A DNA stretch of 64,000 nt from Acinetobacter seifertii (lineage in GTDB: Bacteria > Pseudomonadota > Gammaproteobacteria > Pseudomonadales > Moraxellaceae): the NCBI RefSeq assembly GCF_000368065.1, contig NZ_KB851200.1, positions 2,163,204 to 2,227,203 of the forward strand, read 5' to 3'. Below the pieces are notes generated by a model. The model had not been told where the DNA came from, did no database searches, and saw only the letters and a list, made by a program, of their open reading frames with translations. A program made the translations under genes and the position numbers. This document shows, piece after piece, positions 40,203 through 49,188 of the stretch (the first letter of the stretch is position 1; every line of letters starts with the position of its first letter).

Positions 40203-40342
40203 AACGTATCTTCTATTTAAAGATCAATCTGATCTATCGCAAAAACATAGAGTATTCAAAATTTGAAAGGGTATTTGCTAAAAAAGTTAAAAGAGTATGA
40301 GTAAAGCGTTTTGTAATATAATTCATTGTAACATTCAAGACA

Positions 40343-40377
40343 TAAAAAGAAACACCTGTAAAACAGGCGTTTCTTTC
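40343..40377 (-). terminator. Terminator of dut
   Basis: AAACGCCTGT and ACAGGTGTTT pair around TTT on the minus strand and are followed by CTTTTT. It separates the rep-dut unit from algC. Confidence 0.85.
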
Positions 40378-40397
40378 AATAATTTTTTATAAGCTAA

Positions 40398-40850
40398 TTA
40401 TTGTTTACCCGTGTGACCAAAGCCGCCCGCACCGCGTAAAGTTTCTTCAAATTCCTCTACTTGTTCAAACTCAGCCTGAACCACCGGAACTAAAACATAC
40501 TGTGCTAAACGCTCACCCGGTTCTAAACGGAAAGTCGTTTGACCACGGTTCCAAACTGAAACCATCAATTCACCTTGATAATCCGAGTCAATTAATCCAA
40601 CCAAGTTACCAAGAACAATACCGTGTTTATGACCTAAACCTGAACGCGGTAAAATTAAACCAGCAAAATTCACATCATGAATATAAATTGCCATACCTGT
40701 TTTAACCAATACAGTTTGGCCTGGTTCAATTTGAATTGCTTCATCTAAACAGGCACGTAAATCTAGACCTGCTGATCCTGCTGTTGCATATGAAGGTAAA
40801 GGCCATTCTTTACCTAAACGCGGATCGAGCAATTTAACTTGAACTTTCAT
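40398..40850 (-). CDS. dut: dUTP diphosphatase
   Basis: The 150-residue protein has the five trimeric dUTPase motifs: [48 protein letters not shown] and the C-terminal glycine-rich arm [10 protein letters not shown]. It hydrolyses dUTP to keep uracil out of DNA and supplies dUMP for thymidylate. It follows rep by 26 bp on the same strand, so co-transcription is likely. Confidence 0.97.
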   Translation of the reverse strand: MKVQVKLLDPRLGKEWPLPSYATAGSAGLDLRACLDEAIQIEPGQTVLVKTGMAIYIHDVNFAGLILPRSGLGHKHGIVLGNLVGLIDSDYQGELMVSVWNRGQTTFRLEPGERLAQYVLVPVVQAEFEQVEEFEETLRGAGGFGHTGKQ

Positions 40851-40876
40851 GGGATTTCCTAAAAAATTAAAAAAAA

Positions 40877-42916
40877 TTAACGCTTTAATAAAGCTTTTAA
40901 ATTTGCCAAATATTGTTGAGCCTGTTCTTTAGGGTCAACATTTGCTGCAATTTTCTTTTTACGCCCTAACCATTCGAGCTCGTCTTGCGGAAGCTCATCA
41001 AGGAAACGGCTTGGGGTCATTTGTTTCATTTGACCACCATTTTTACGCTGTTCTGCCAAAGTTAAAGTTAAGCCTTGACGTGCACGGGTAATACCCACGT
41101 ACATAAGACGGCGTTCTTCTTCAATGGTTTCAGCTGCAATCGAGTTTTTATGCGGTAAAAGCTCTTCTTCAAGTCCCATAATGTACACATATGGGAACTC
41201 CAAACCTTTTGCTGCATGCAAAGTAAGTAGGTTTACTTTGTCAGTGTCCTCTTCTTCTTGCTGCTGTTCTAACAAATCGAGCAAGACCAGTTTTCGAATA
41301 ACGCTTTCAATGTTCTTTTCATCAACATCTTCTGCACGATTAATCAGATTTTGAATACTGGTAAATAAATTCTCGATGTTATCGAGTTTACTTTTCTCTT
41401 GAGCAGGTGTTGCTGACTGTTCACGAATATAATCGATATAACCCGCTTCATTCATCATTTGACGAACTTTAGGCACAGGCTCATCATCTTCTAGCAACTC
41501 ACGCGTAAATGTCGCAATAAAGTCGGCAAACTCATGCAATTGAGTTTCTGCTTTTTTAGGAAGAACCATACTTAAACGTTGGTCCGAAGAAGCGCCAAGT
41601 AAAGACAAATTATTTTCTTGCGCAAATAAACCTAGCTTCTCAAGAGTAACTGGTCCAATCGCACGTTTAGGCGTATTAATAATACGCAAGAAAGCACTGT
41701 CATCTTCAGGGTTAATAATAAGACGTAAGTAGCTCATCACGTCTTTAATTTCTGCACGAGCGAAGAATGATGTACCACCAGAGAGTTTATAAGGAATTTG
41801 CATTTGGCGAAGCTGGGTTTCTAATACACGCGCCTGAAAGTTACCACGGTACAATACAGCGTAATCTTTCCAGTTCTTACCGTTCATCAGCTTATGAGTC
41901 AGTAAGTCTTTGACTACACGTTCAGCTTCATCGTCATCATTACGGCAGGTAATAATTCTGATGACCTCACCATGGCCTTTATCACTCCACAATTTCTTAT
42001 CAAAAATATGCGGGTTATTTTGAATTACGCAGTTCGCAGCTTTCAAAATACGGCTGGTCGAGCGGTAATTCTGCTCAAGCTTAATAATATGTAAATTTGG
42101 GAAATCCTGTTTAAGCAAAGCCATGTTTTCAGGCTTCGCTCCACGCCATGCATAAATCGACTGGTCGTCATCACCTACCGCGGTGAACTGCCCCATTACA
42201 CCAACCAACAGTTTCACTAAAATATATTGCGCGGTGTTGGTATCTTGATATTCATCGACCAATAAATAACGAACGCGGTTTTGCCATTTATCACGCACTT
42301 CGGCATTTTCTTGCAATAAACGTGTTGGCATAACAATCAGGTCATCAAAATCGACAGCATTGTAGGCACGTAAATTACGTTCATAAAGTTGATAAAGATG
42401 CGCAAACTGCACATCTTCAGGAGTTTCACACGTCGAATGTGCTTGTTCAGGTAAAATCAGATCATTTTTCCAATCTGAAATTTTCTTCATTGCTTTAGCA
42501 ATTAATTCTTTGCTTTCTGCACCAGACAAATTATCGCGATGCATCAAATCCATCAAAATACGTTTACAGTCATCTGCATCCAAAATCGAAAAATTAGCTT
42601 TTAAAGGTAAATTTTTAAGTTCTAAACGTAAAAGATTTAAGCCAAACGTATGGAAAGTCGAAACAGATAAGCCTTTTGCTTCTTCACGTGATAAAAGTTT
42701 GGTTACACGCTCCTTCATTTCACGTGCGGCTTTATTGGTAAAGGTCATCGCTGTAATACGATGTGCAGGAATACGACAATGCTGCACTAAATAGGCAATT
42801 TTACGGGTAATTACCGATGTTTTACCTGAACCAGCGCCAGCAAGCACCAATAAAGGGCCTTGAGTATATTTCATGGCTTCTTCTTGCTTGTCGTTCAATT
42901 GACTGGCAGCTGACAT
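40877..42916 (-). CDS. rep: ATP-dependent DNA helicase Rep
   Basis: The 679-residue UvrD/Rep-type helicase has Walker [14 protein letters not shown] (about 26-38), motif Ia [16 protein letters not shown], motif [12 protein letters not shown], motif [16 protein letters not shown], motif [14 protein letters not shown] and motifs [17 protein letters not shown] and [13 protein letters not shown]. Its length and N-terminus match Rep more than UvrD (about 720, with a longer tail). Rep displaces proteins ahead of the fork. It heads the rep-dut unit. Confidence 0.93.
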   Translation of the reverse strand: MSAASQLNDKQEEAMKYTQGPLLVLAGAGSGKTSVITRKIAYLVQHCRIPAHRITAMTFTNKAAREMKERVTKLLSREEAKGLSVSTFHTFGLNLLRLELKNLPLKANFSILDADDCKRILMDLMHRDNLSGAESKELIAKAMKKISDWKNDLILPEQAHSTCETPEDVQFAHLYQLYERNLRAYNAVDFDDLIVMPTRLLQENAEVRDKWQNRVRYLLVDEYQDTNTAQYILVKLLVGVMGQFTAVGDDDQSIYAWRGAKPENMALLKQDFPNLHIIKLEQNYRSTSRILKAANCVIQNNPHIFDKKLWSDKGHGEVIRIITCRNDDDEAERVVKDLLTHKLMNGKNWKDYAVLYRGNFQARVLETQLRQMQIPYKLSGGTSFFARAEIKDVMSYLRLIINPEDDSAFLRIINTPKRAIGPVTLEKLGLFAQENNLSLLGASSDQRLSMVLPKKAETQLHEFADFIATFTRELLEDDEPVPKVRQMMNEAGYIDYIREQSATPAQEKSKLDNIENLFTSIQNLINRAEDVDEKNIESVIRKLVLLDLLEQQQEEEDTDKVNLLTLHAAKGLEFPYVYIMGLEEELLPHKNSIAAETIEEERRLMYVGITRARQGLTLTLAEQRKNGGQMKQMTPSRFLDELPQDELEWLGRKKKIAANVDPKEQAQQYLANLKALLKR

Positions 42917-43064
42917 CGTGTATTACCTCTTAATTTTTCGAGCATGATTATAGTCATCTCTTTTTTAGAATCCCAATAATAAATCTGCGGATATGTATAA
43001 ATGATGTCTAATAATGCAATTTATGCGCCGTAGAATGTCGTGATTATTTCTTGTACTGCACCCA

Positions 43065-43092
43065 TAAAAAAACCACCCGAAGGTGGTTTTCG
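43065..43092 (-). terminator. Terminator of the OmpA-like lipoprotein gene
   Basis: AAACCACC and GGTGGTTT pair around TTCG on the minus strand with a T run. It starts 18 bases after the stop at 43110. Confidence 0.85.
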
Positions 43093-43109
43093 AAACAATA
43101 AATTAAATC

Positions 43110-43763
43110 TTATTGTTTAGCATAAATGCTGATTTCTACGCGACGGTTTTGTTCACGACCAGAAGCAGTTGAGTTGTCTGCGATTGGGTTAGAAGAACCA
43201 TAACCTTGTGCATCAATACGAGTAGAAGATACACCTTTACCAGCTAAATACATTTTAACTGATTGAGCACGTGCTTGAGATAATGGAATGTTGATAGAGT
43301 CATTACCAGTGTTATCTGTATAACCAGTAACTAAAATCGCACTCTTGTTATCTTCAGCTAATGTTTGAGCTACTTTATCCAAAGTTGCATAGAAGTTTGG
43401 TTTGATGTTTGATTTGTTCGTATCAAAAGTAATGCTACCTGGCATAATCAATTGAACAGAACCATCTGGGTTACGGCCTACTTCTACACCAGTACCCGCC
43501 ATTTGCTCACGTAATTTTTTCTCTTTGTTATCAAGATATAAACCACCAGCTGCACCAAGAACTGCACCGATTGCCGCAGCACGGTTGTTTTGACGGCTAG
43601 AGTTTGCACTTGATTTAGAAATACCATAACCTGCTGCTGCGCCAATTAAAGTACCTAATGCGGCTTTATCGTATTCAATTCCACCTAGGTTGTTACCTGT
43701 TGTCTGACAACCAGATAATACTACTGCTGCCCCTACGACTGTTGAAATAACTAGTGCACGCAT
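43110..43763 (-). CDS. OmpA-family peptidoglycan-associated lipoprotein (YiaD-like)
   Basis: Start chosen at ATG 43763 with GAGGAGG upstream, giving 217 residues. The lipobox is VVLSGC near residue 19. A glycine-zipper segment follows (LGTLIGAAAGYGISK and AAAIGAVLGAAGGLYLDN). The C-terminal OmpA domain contains TGYTDNTGNDSINIPLSQARAQSV and GSSNPIADNSTASGREQNRRVEI, which bind diaminopimelate in peptidoglycan. The combination of glycine zipper and OmpA domain resembles YiaD. It likely links the outer membrane to the wall. Confidence 0.93.
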   Translation of the reverse strand: MRALVISTVVGAAVVLSGCQTTGNNLGGIEYDKAALGTLIGAAAGYGISKSSANSSRQNNRAAAIGAVLGAAGGLYLDNKEKKLREQMAGTGVEVGRNPDGSVQLIMPGSITFDTNKSNIKPNFYATLDKVAQTLAEDNKSAILVTGYTDNTGNDSINIPLSQARAQSVKMYLAGKGVSSTRIDAQGYGSSNPIADNSTASGREQNRRVEISIYAKQ

Positions 43764-44008
43764 TGCATGCCTCCTCACTTTGTGTGTTTTGTTGTCTGGA
43801 TGAATAATGAAACAAAAAGGAAGTATAAAACATTGATATTTTGTTAATAATAAACAGTTTAGTTATTTTTTTGTAATATTTTGATGCACTTTAAGATGCG
43901 CACTCATCACAATTTCTTCATTGTTATCTAAGATATCGTTGTATTTCATTTCACGATAGTTATAGTTGAACAACTTTCCATGGATTTTAGATATTCGGGG
44001 TCATTTAT

Positions 44009-44935
44009 ATGTCAACTGCACCCAATAAACAATCTGCGCTAAAAAAAATTACACGTGGACTCACTGTAGGTACAGTCATCACAGGTAGTACTTTTTTTCA
44101 TGGACCACCTGTATTGGCTTTAGGTTTGACTAAGCTGTTAAAAAAATCTTCTAAAGTTGATGAAACCAATATTCAAATTACAAATAGCTGGCTTGGTGTA
44201 AATAACTGGCTCATTGATCATGTTTTACCTAATTTAAAATGGGATATTACAATCGATGAAGGTCTTGATTTGAGTATGCAAGGCCGTTATGTAATGACCT
44301 GTAATCATCAAAGTTGGGTTGATACGACAGTAAATCAGTATTTCGGTTTAACACGTATGCCCCTTACCCGTTTTTTTACCAAATGGGAACTCATCTTTAT
44401 TCCGTTCGTTGGTCAAGCCTTTAAAATTTTAGGCTTCCCAATGATGAAGCGTCATACTAAAGAGCAAATTGCGAAAAACCCTGAGCTCAAAGACCGCGAT
44501 ATGATGGAAGCACGTAAAGCGTGCGAGCAACTCTTGAGCCAACCTTTTACGTTATTAAACTATTTAGAAGGTACACGTTTTACTCAAGAAAAACATGATC
44601 AACAAAATTCGCCATATAAACATTTGTTAAAACCTAAAGCAGGTGGTTTGGCGTTGGCTCTAAATATTTTGGGCGACAAAATTGATGCTTTGGTTGATAT
44701 GACGATTGTCTACCCTGATGGTGTACCAGGCTATGGCGACTTCTGGTTAGGTGATGTTTCAAAAATTGCGGTAAATCTTCGTAAAATTGAAATACCAGCT
44801 TGGGTACTCGATGGTAACTATGAAGATGACCCAGTTTATCGTGAACGTTTTCAACAATGGGTACACGAGCTTTGGACTGAAAAAGATCAACTTATCGAAC
44901 AAATGAAAGCTCGATATACTACCTCAACTCATTAA
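44009..44935 (+). CDS. PlsC-family lysophospholipid acyltransferase
   Basis: The 308-residue protein has the HX4D catalytic motif CNHQSWVDTTV (about 98-108) and the acceptor motif NYLEGTRFTQEKH, with an N-terminal membrane segment. YPDGVPGYGDFWLGDVSKI is usual for the YihG-like branch of the family. It would acylate lyso-phospholipids; a role as the OlsA partner of the nearby OlsB is possible but not shown. The downstream gene starts 14 bp later, so the two form an operon. Confidence 0.88.
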   Translation: MSTAPNKQSALKKITRGLTVGTVITGSTFFHGPPVLALGLTKLLKKSSKVDETNIQITNSWLGVNNWLIDHVLPNLKWDITIDEGLDLSMQGRYVMTCNHQSWVDTTVNQYFGLTRMPLTRFFTKWELIFIPFVGQAFKILGFPMMKRHTKEQIAKNPELKDRDMMEARKACEQLLSQPFTLLNYLEGTRFTQEKHDQQNSPYKHLLKPKAGGLALALNILGDKIDALVDMTIVYPDGVPGYGDFWLGDVSKIAVNLRKIEIPAWVLDGNYEDDPVYRERFQQWVHELWTEKDQLIEQMKARYTTSTH

Positions 44936-44949
44936 AAGCATTTATAGCT

Positions 44950-45996
44950 ATGCAAAACAGTTCCAGAAAACAAGCAAAATATTACCATATGGACCCAAAC
45001 AGCATTTCATTTAAGCTGTTTTTGGTTTATGACATCTTTATGGTGTTTATTATTATTTTCAATCTGTTCTGTCTTGCAGCAAATTTCTTTTTAATGAGCA
45101 GTATTGGGGCATGGTTTTTTGAACATATTCACTTGCCCCAAGTACTCAGCTTTTATAAAACCTATTTACACCCATGGGTAATTACAACAGAAGCTTGGTT
45201 TATTGGCTTTTTAATTACTGAATTTCTTGTCCGTTGGGGCATTTCTATTGTTTATAAACACCATAAACGTTGGTTCTTCTTCCCATTTATTCACTGGTAT
45301 GAAATTTTAGCCATCATTCCTCAATTGCGTTTTTTACGTTTGTTTCGTGCTGGCATTATTGCCTATCGTTTATATGAATTAGGCTATCCTATTATTCCTG
45401 AAGGTTGGAGAAAAAACGGGCTATTTTATTATCGCGTCGTTATGGAAGAACTGTCTGACCGTGTTGTTATTACGGTTATTGATGGCATTCGAAATGAGCT
45501 ACAGACCAGCTCAACACATAAACAAATTATTCACGACTTGGTTAATCATCATCGTGAACAATTTACAATTACCCTGACCTCTATATTGCAAGAATCATTA
45601 GCGACTGCTTTAAAAGAACAAAAGCCAGCAATCACAAAAGGCGTTGGGCAGATTGTTGATCAGGCAATAGAGGATACGCCTGAGTTAACTCAATTATTAC
45701 GCTTAATTCCTTTAGTGGGTGGTCGTATCGAACAGCAAATCCAAAGTATTGGACAACGGCTCGGTGAAAATATCAGTGCAGGTTTAATTGAACCATTAGT
45801 TGAAGGATCAAAAGAGCACCCAAATGCAACTTATCAATTAATTTCAGAAAAAATAAGTAACGTGAATATTAATAACCGTGAGCTTGAGCAACTTGTAGAG
45901 TCTGTGGTGTTTGAAAGCCTAGAAGCAATTCGCAAACAAGTTAAGGTCAAACAGTGGCAACAAACCCTTGCGGAGCGTGATCGAATCAAAGAATAA
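44950..45996 (+). CDS. Membrane protein with voltage-sensor-like N-terminal domain
   Basis: The 348-residue protein has about four hydrophobic segments in the first 170 residues. The fourth is RFLRLFRAGIIAYRLYELGY, with basic residues every third to fourth position, as in S4 voltage sensors. The C-terminal half is soluble and helical (about 180-340), with no pore loop of the GYG type. So it may be a sensor domain tied to a cytoplasmic helical part. I do not recognise the family. It is coupled to the acyltransferase upstream. Confidence 0.7.
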   Translation: MQNSSRKQAKYYHMDPNSISFKLFLVYDIFMVFIIIFNLFCLAANFFLMSSIGAWFFEHIHLPQVLSFYKTYLHPWVITTEAWFIGFLITEFLVRWGISIVYKHHKRWFFFPFIHWYEILAIIPQLRFLRLFRAGIIAYRLYELGYPIIPEGWRKNGLFYYRVVMEELSDRVVITVIDGIRNELQTSSTHKQIIHDLVNHHREQFTITLTSILQESLATALKEQKPAITKGVGQIVDQAIEDTPELTQLLRLIPLVGGRIEQQIQSIGQRLGENISAGLIEPLVEGSKEHPNATYQLISEKISNVNINNRELEQLVESVVFESLEAIRKQVKVKQWQQTLAERDRIKE

Positions 45997-46117
45997 GCAT
46001 TTACTTAATTTTTTATGAAACACGCTAGAGAATTGGCACGATTTGTTCTAGCATTTGCTCTATTTACAATAAACTTAACGATATTACAGCTCGTTTTAAC
46101 GCCTTGAAGGAAGACTT

Positions 46118-46840
46118 ATGGCTGATATCCGGATTACCGGCAGAATGGTTAACTTTAGCAGGATAACCTTCGATACGAATGATCATGATGTGATCCGCCA
46201 GCAATTATCAAACATGTTAAATGAAGGGTCCTATCAGGGAACTCTCGTTATTATAGATAGTACTGTTGAACAAGAGTTGATTGCTTTAATTCAGCTGTTA
46301 GTCAGCTTAGGTTTGCAACCAATGGCAGTTATTGATGGTATTTTGGGTGATGAAGCACGCGCTATTCAGTTCCCTGTATTACCAGCAGATCAGCCATTAC
46401 AACGCATTAAAGCAACTGCCGAACAAGTCGCAATTGTAGAGAAACCAGCACCTGCACAAGCTTCAGCAGAAACAAAAAAACCACTAAATAATAATGCAGT
46501 TGCCCATATTACCTCTTATCATGATGAAATTTTGCGTACAGGCCAATCTCTTGTACAAGACCAAGGCGATATTATTTTAAAAGCTGGCATGAATAGTGGA
46601 TCTGAAGTGATTGCTTCAGGAAATATACATATTTATGGCACAGTTCGTGGTAGAGTCATTGCTGGTGCGGGTGGGCACGCTGCTGCACGTATTTTTTGCC
46701 AATCTTTAGAGGCTGAACTCGTTTCCATTGCCGGAACATATTGTGTCGCAGATGATATCCCTAAACATGTGGTAAAAAAGCCAGTACATATTTATTTAAA
46801 TGAAAAGCAAGAGCTTGAATTTGAAGCTCTAGAACTTTAG
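46118..46840 (+). CDS. minC: Septum site-determining protein MinC
   Basis: The 240-residue protein has the N-terminal FtsZ-inhibiting domain (about 1-105). A Pro/Ala linker follows, then the right-handed beta-helix C-domain: [47 protein letters not shown], the MinD-contact surface. MinC blocks Z-ring assembly away from mid-cell. It starts the minCDE operon, GAAGGAAG upstream of ATG. Confidence 0.96.
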   Translation: MADIRITGRMVNFSRITFDTNDHDVIRQQLSNMLNEGSYQGTLVIIDSTVEQELIALIQLLVSLGLQPMAVIDGILGDEARAIQFPVLPADQPLQRIKATAEQVAIVEKPAPAQASAETKKPLNNNAVAHITSYHDEILRTGQSLVQDQGDIILKAGMNSGSEVIASGNIHIYGTVRGRVIAGAGGHAAARIFCQSLEAELVSIAGTYCVADDIPKHVVKKPVHIYLNEKQELEFEALEL

Positions 46841-46910
46841 TTTATTAAGCAAATCACCAAAAAACAGCCCTTTTAAGGGTGTATGTATGACCATAATAGG
46901 AGTGGATTCG

Positions 46911-47723
46911 GTGGCCAAAATTGTTGTCGTAACATCAGGCAAAGGTGGTGTAGGTAAAACTACAACGAGTGCATCTTTTGCAACAGGTTTAGCCCTTCGT
47001 GGTCATAAAACTGTTGTGATTGACTTTGATGTAGGCTTACGTAACCTTGATTTAATTATGGGGTGTGAGCGTCGTGTTGTTTATGATTTTGTCAATGTAA
47101 TTAACAATGAAGCACGTCTGCAACAAGCCCTTATTCGCGATAAAGATATCGAAAACCTTTACATTTTACCGGCTTCACAAACCCGTGATAAAGATGCTTT
47201 GAGCGACGAAGGTGTTGCTCGTGTGATTGATGAACTTGCTCAAGAATTTGATTACATTATTTGTGACTCACCTGCTGGAATTGAGCGTGGTGCAATTTTA
47301 GCAATGTACCATGCAGATGAAGCAATCATTGTGACAAACCCTGAAATTTCTTCAGTACGTGACTCTGACCGCATCATCGGAATGTTAGACAGTAAAACTA
47401 AAAAAGTTGAACACAACGAAGGACGTATACGTAAGCATTTATGTATTACACGTTTTAACCCTGAACGTGCTGACCGTCAGGAAATGCTGACGATTGATGA
47501 TATTTCTAAAGATATTTTACGCGTACCGACATTAGGTGTTATTCCTGAATGTCCAAGCGTATTACAAGCATCAAACGAAGGTAAGCCAGTTATTCTGTAT
47601 TCAGAAACTAAAGCTGGCCAAGCGTATGATGACTTGGTTGCTCGCTTTCTTGGCGAAGAACGCCCTTATCGACACATCACAGCTCAACCTAAAGGCTGGT
47701 TAGCACGACTATTTGGAGCGTAG
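46911..47723 (+). CDS. minD: Septum site-determining ATPase MinD
   Basis: Start chosen at GTG 46911 (MAKIVVVTSGKGGVGKTTT) with AGGAG upstream, giving the usual 270 residues. Deviant Walker A SGKGGVGKTT (about 8-17), IDFDVGLRNLDL and YIICDSPAGIERGA are visible. The C-terminal membrane-targeting helix is GWLARLFGA. It drives pole-to-pole oscillation with MinE and recruits MinC. minE follows after two bases. Confidence 0.97.
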   Translation: MAKIVVVTSGKGGVGKTTTSASFATGLALRGHKTVVIDFDVGLRNLDLIMGCERRVVYDFVNVINNEARLQQALIRDKDIENLYILPASQTRDKDALSDEGVARVIDELAQEFDYIICDSPAGIERGAILAMYHADEAIIVTNPEISSVRDSDRIIGMLDSKTKKVEHNEGRIRKHLCITRFNPERADRQEMLTIDDISKDILRVPTLGVIPECPSVLQASNEGKPVILYSETKAGQAYDDLVARFLGEERPYRHITAQPKGWLARLFGA

Positions 47724-47725
47724 AT

Positions 47726-47998
47726 ATGGCAGGATTCTGGAGTAAATTATTTAGCAGTGACGAAAAGCCATCAAGTGCTCAAACTGCTAAAGATCGTTTA
47801 AAAGTTATTGTTGCATCAGAACAAGGTTTAGGACGTCGCTTAAGCCAAGACAAGATTGACCAAATGAAGAAAGAAATCATGCAGGTGGTGAGTCGTTATG
47901 TCAGCGGTGTAGGCGAACAGCATATCCAAATGCAAGTTCGTTCTGAAGCAAATATCGAAATGTTAGAAATGAATATCAATTTACCTGAAGAACGATAA
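47726..47998 (+). CDS. minE: Cell division topological specificity factor MinE
   Basis: The 90-residue protein has the N-terminal membrane/MinD-binding helix (AGFWSKLFSS, AKDRLKVIVASEQG) and the dimerisation part VSRYVSGVGEQHIQMQVRSEANIEMLEMNINLP. It stimulates MinD ATP hydrolysis to set the oscillation. It begins two bases after the minD stop and is followed by a strong terminator. Confidence 0.97.
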   Translation: MAGFWSKLFSSDEKPSSAQTAKDRLKVIVASEQGLGRRLSQDKIDQMKKEIMQVVSRYVSGVGEQHIQMQVRSEANIEMLEMNINLPEER

Positions 47999-48030
47999 TT
48001 CTATTTCTGACTATTCAACACATCAGAATC

Positions 48031-48065
48031 AAGGCAAAATAACGCAAGTTATTTTGCCTTTTTTA
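48031..48065 (+). terminator. Terminator of minCDE
   Basis: AAGGCAAAATAAC and GTTATTTTGCCTT pair around GCAA and run into T. Confidence 0.88.
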
Positions 48066-48081
48066 AAATGAGGAGATTGTC

Positions 48082-48369
48082 ATGGCATTATCACAGCCAG
48101 CAACTTTCAATGAAGAATGGTCCGATGAGCGTGTTTTTGCCTACCTCAACCAACTTCCTCCAAATGGTGTGAACGCAGATTTTCATGTGCTCTACCATGC
48201 TTTCAAACATATGCGTCCAAATGACTATGAACGTCTTTTGACTAAATTTGTTGCAGATGGACGAGATATCAATGCAACAGATCCTGAAGGTGAACGCATC
48301 CATGACGTGATTGCTAAGTTTCCACGTCAATCGGCGCCATTTTTAGAAGTTTTAGCAAAATTTGCTTAA
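48082..48369 (+). CDS. PA4642-type conserved small protein
   Basis: The 95-residue protein is well conserved in pseudomonads and relatives as far as I recall (PA4642 family). It contains DERVFAYLNQLP, VLYHAFKHMRPNDYERLLTKFVADGRDINATDPEGERI. No membrane segment, metal site or catalytic motif is visible. It has a GAGGAG ribosome site upstream, its own downstream terminator, and follows the min operon with 83 bp. Confidence 0.8.
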   Translation: MALSQPATFNEEWSDERVFAYLNQLPPNGVNADFHVLYHAFKHMRPNDYERLLTKFVADGRDINATDPEGERIHDVIAKFPRQSAPFLEVLAKFA

Positions 48370-48379
48370 GCTTAAACAT

Positions 48380-48408
48380 AAAAAAGCCTCTTTAAGAGGC
48401 TTTTTTAT
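48380..48408. terminator. Bidirectional terminator between the PA4642-type and LysE genes
   Basis: AAAGCCTC and GAGGCTTT pair around TTTAA with A and T runs on both sides. Confidence 0.85.
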
Positions 48409-48417
48409 TGTCTGGAT

Positions 48418-49038
48418 TTACCGGTTTCCAATGAGGAAAATACCAAATACAGTGAAAATACCACCTGAAATCCCATCAATCCATTTTGAAAAATTACGGT
48501 AAGCCACTCTGAAACTCGGTAACGAGAAAATAAATGTCACAAAGCAGAACCATAAAATCGTTTCAACCGACACAATAATAAAAAGCAACCAATGAACTTG
48601 ATCAAGCTGAGGGTTAGCTAAAAATAAAGAGAACACACTACCAAAATAAATCACAGCTTTCGGATTCGATAAATTGGTGAGTAATCCCTTCATAAAAAAT
48701 AAGTAAGGTGCTTTAGGTAACTCAACTTCTGTAACCTCTTCCTGCTGATTTTTTGAAAATGCCGAACGCAACATTTGATAGCCTAACCAGCACAGGTACA
48801 AACCACCAGCTATAAGCAAACCTTGCTTTAACCAGGCCATTTTCTCGAAAATAATATTTAAGCCCATCAGTGCTAAAGATGCCCAAAACATAACGCCTGC
48901 TGTTATTCCTGCCACAACCAGCATTGCTTCTTTCCGAGATCGGCTTACCGCGGTCTGCGATACTAGAAAGAAATCAGGCCCTGGAGTAATAAGCGCACAA
49001 AAATGAATAAAAGCTAACGTAATTAACGCGACTAGCAT
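48418..49038 (-). CDS. LysE/RhtB-family amino acid exporter
   Basis: The 206-residue protein has about six hydrophobic segments and the N-terminal signature HFCALITPGPDFFLVSQTAVSRSRKEAMLVVAGITAG, a hallmark of LysE/RhtB exporters, plus LCWLGYQMLRSA and FMKGLLTNLSNPKAVIYF. It would export an amino acid such as homoserine, threonine or a related metabolite; the substrate cannot be told. It is a single gene. Confidence 0.93.
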   Translation of the reverse strand: MLVALITLAFIHFCALITPGPDFFLVSQTAVSRSRKEAMLVVAGITAGVMFWASLALMGLNIIFEKMAWLKQGLLIAGGLYLCWLGYQMLRSAFSKNQQEEVTEVELPKAPYLFFMKGLLTNLSNPKAVIYFGSVFSLFLANPQLDQVHWLLFIIVSVETILWFCFVTFIFSLPSFRVAYRNFSKWIDGISGGIFTVFGIFLIGNR

Positions 49039-49148
49039 GTTGTCCTCCTGATTTGTTTCATTGTTTTTTATTTAGAAGCACACATTAGCATTTTTTACTA
49101 TTTGATAAAATCTTAACCTTTCAGTTCAGGGCTATTATTTTTAACCAT

Positions 49149-49172
49149 AAAAAAAGCCTCCGAAGAGGCTTA
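49149..49172 (-). terminator. Terminator downstream of ftsK
   Basis: AAGCCTC and GAGGCTT pair around TTCG on the minus strand, followed by TTTTT. It lies 17 bases after the ftsK stop. Confidence 0.8.
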
Positions 49173-49188
49173 ATTTCAAGTGAAGATA

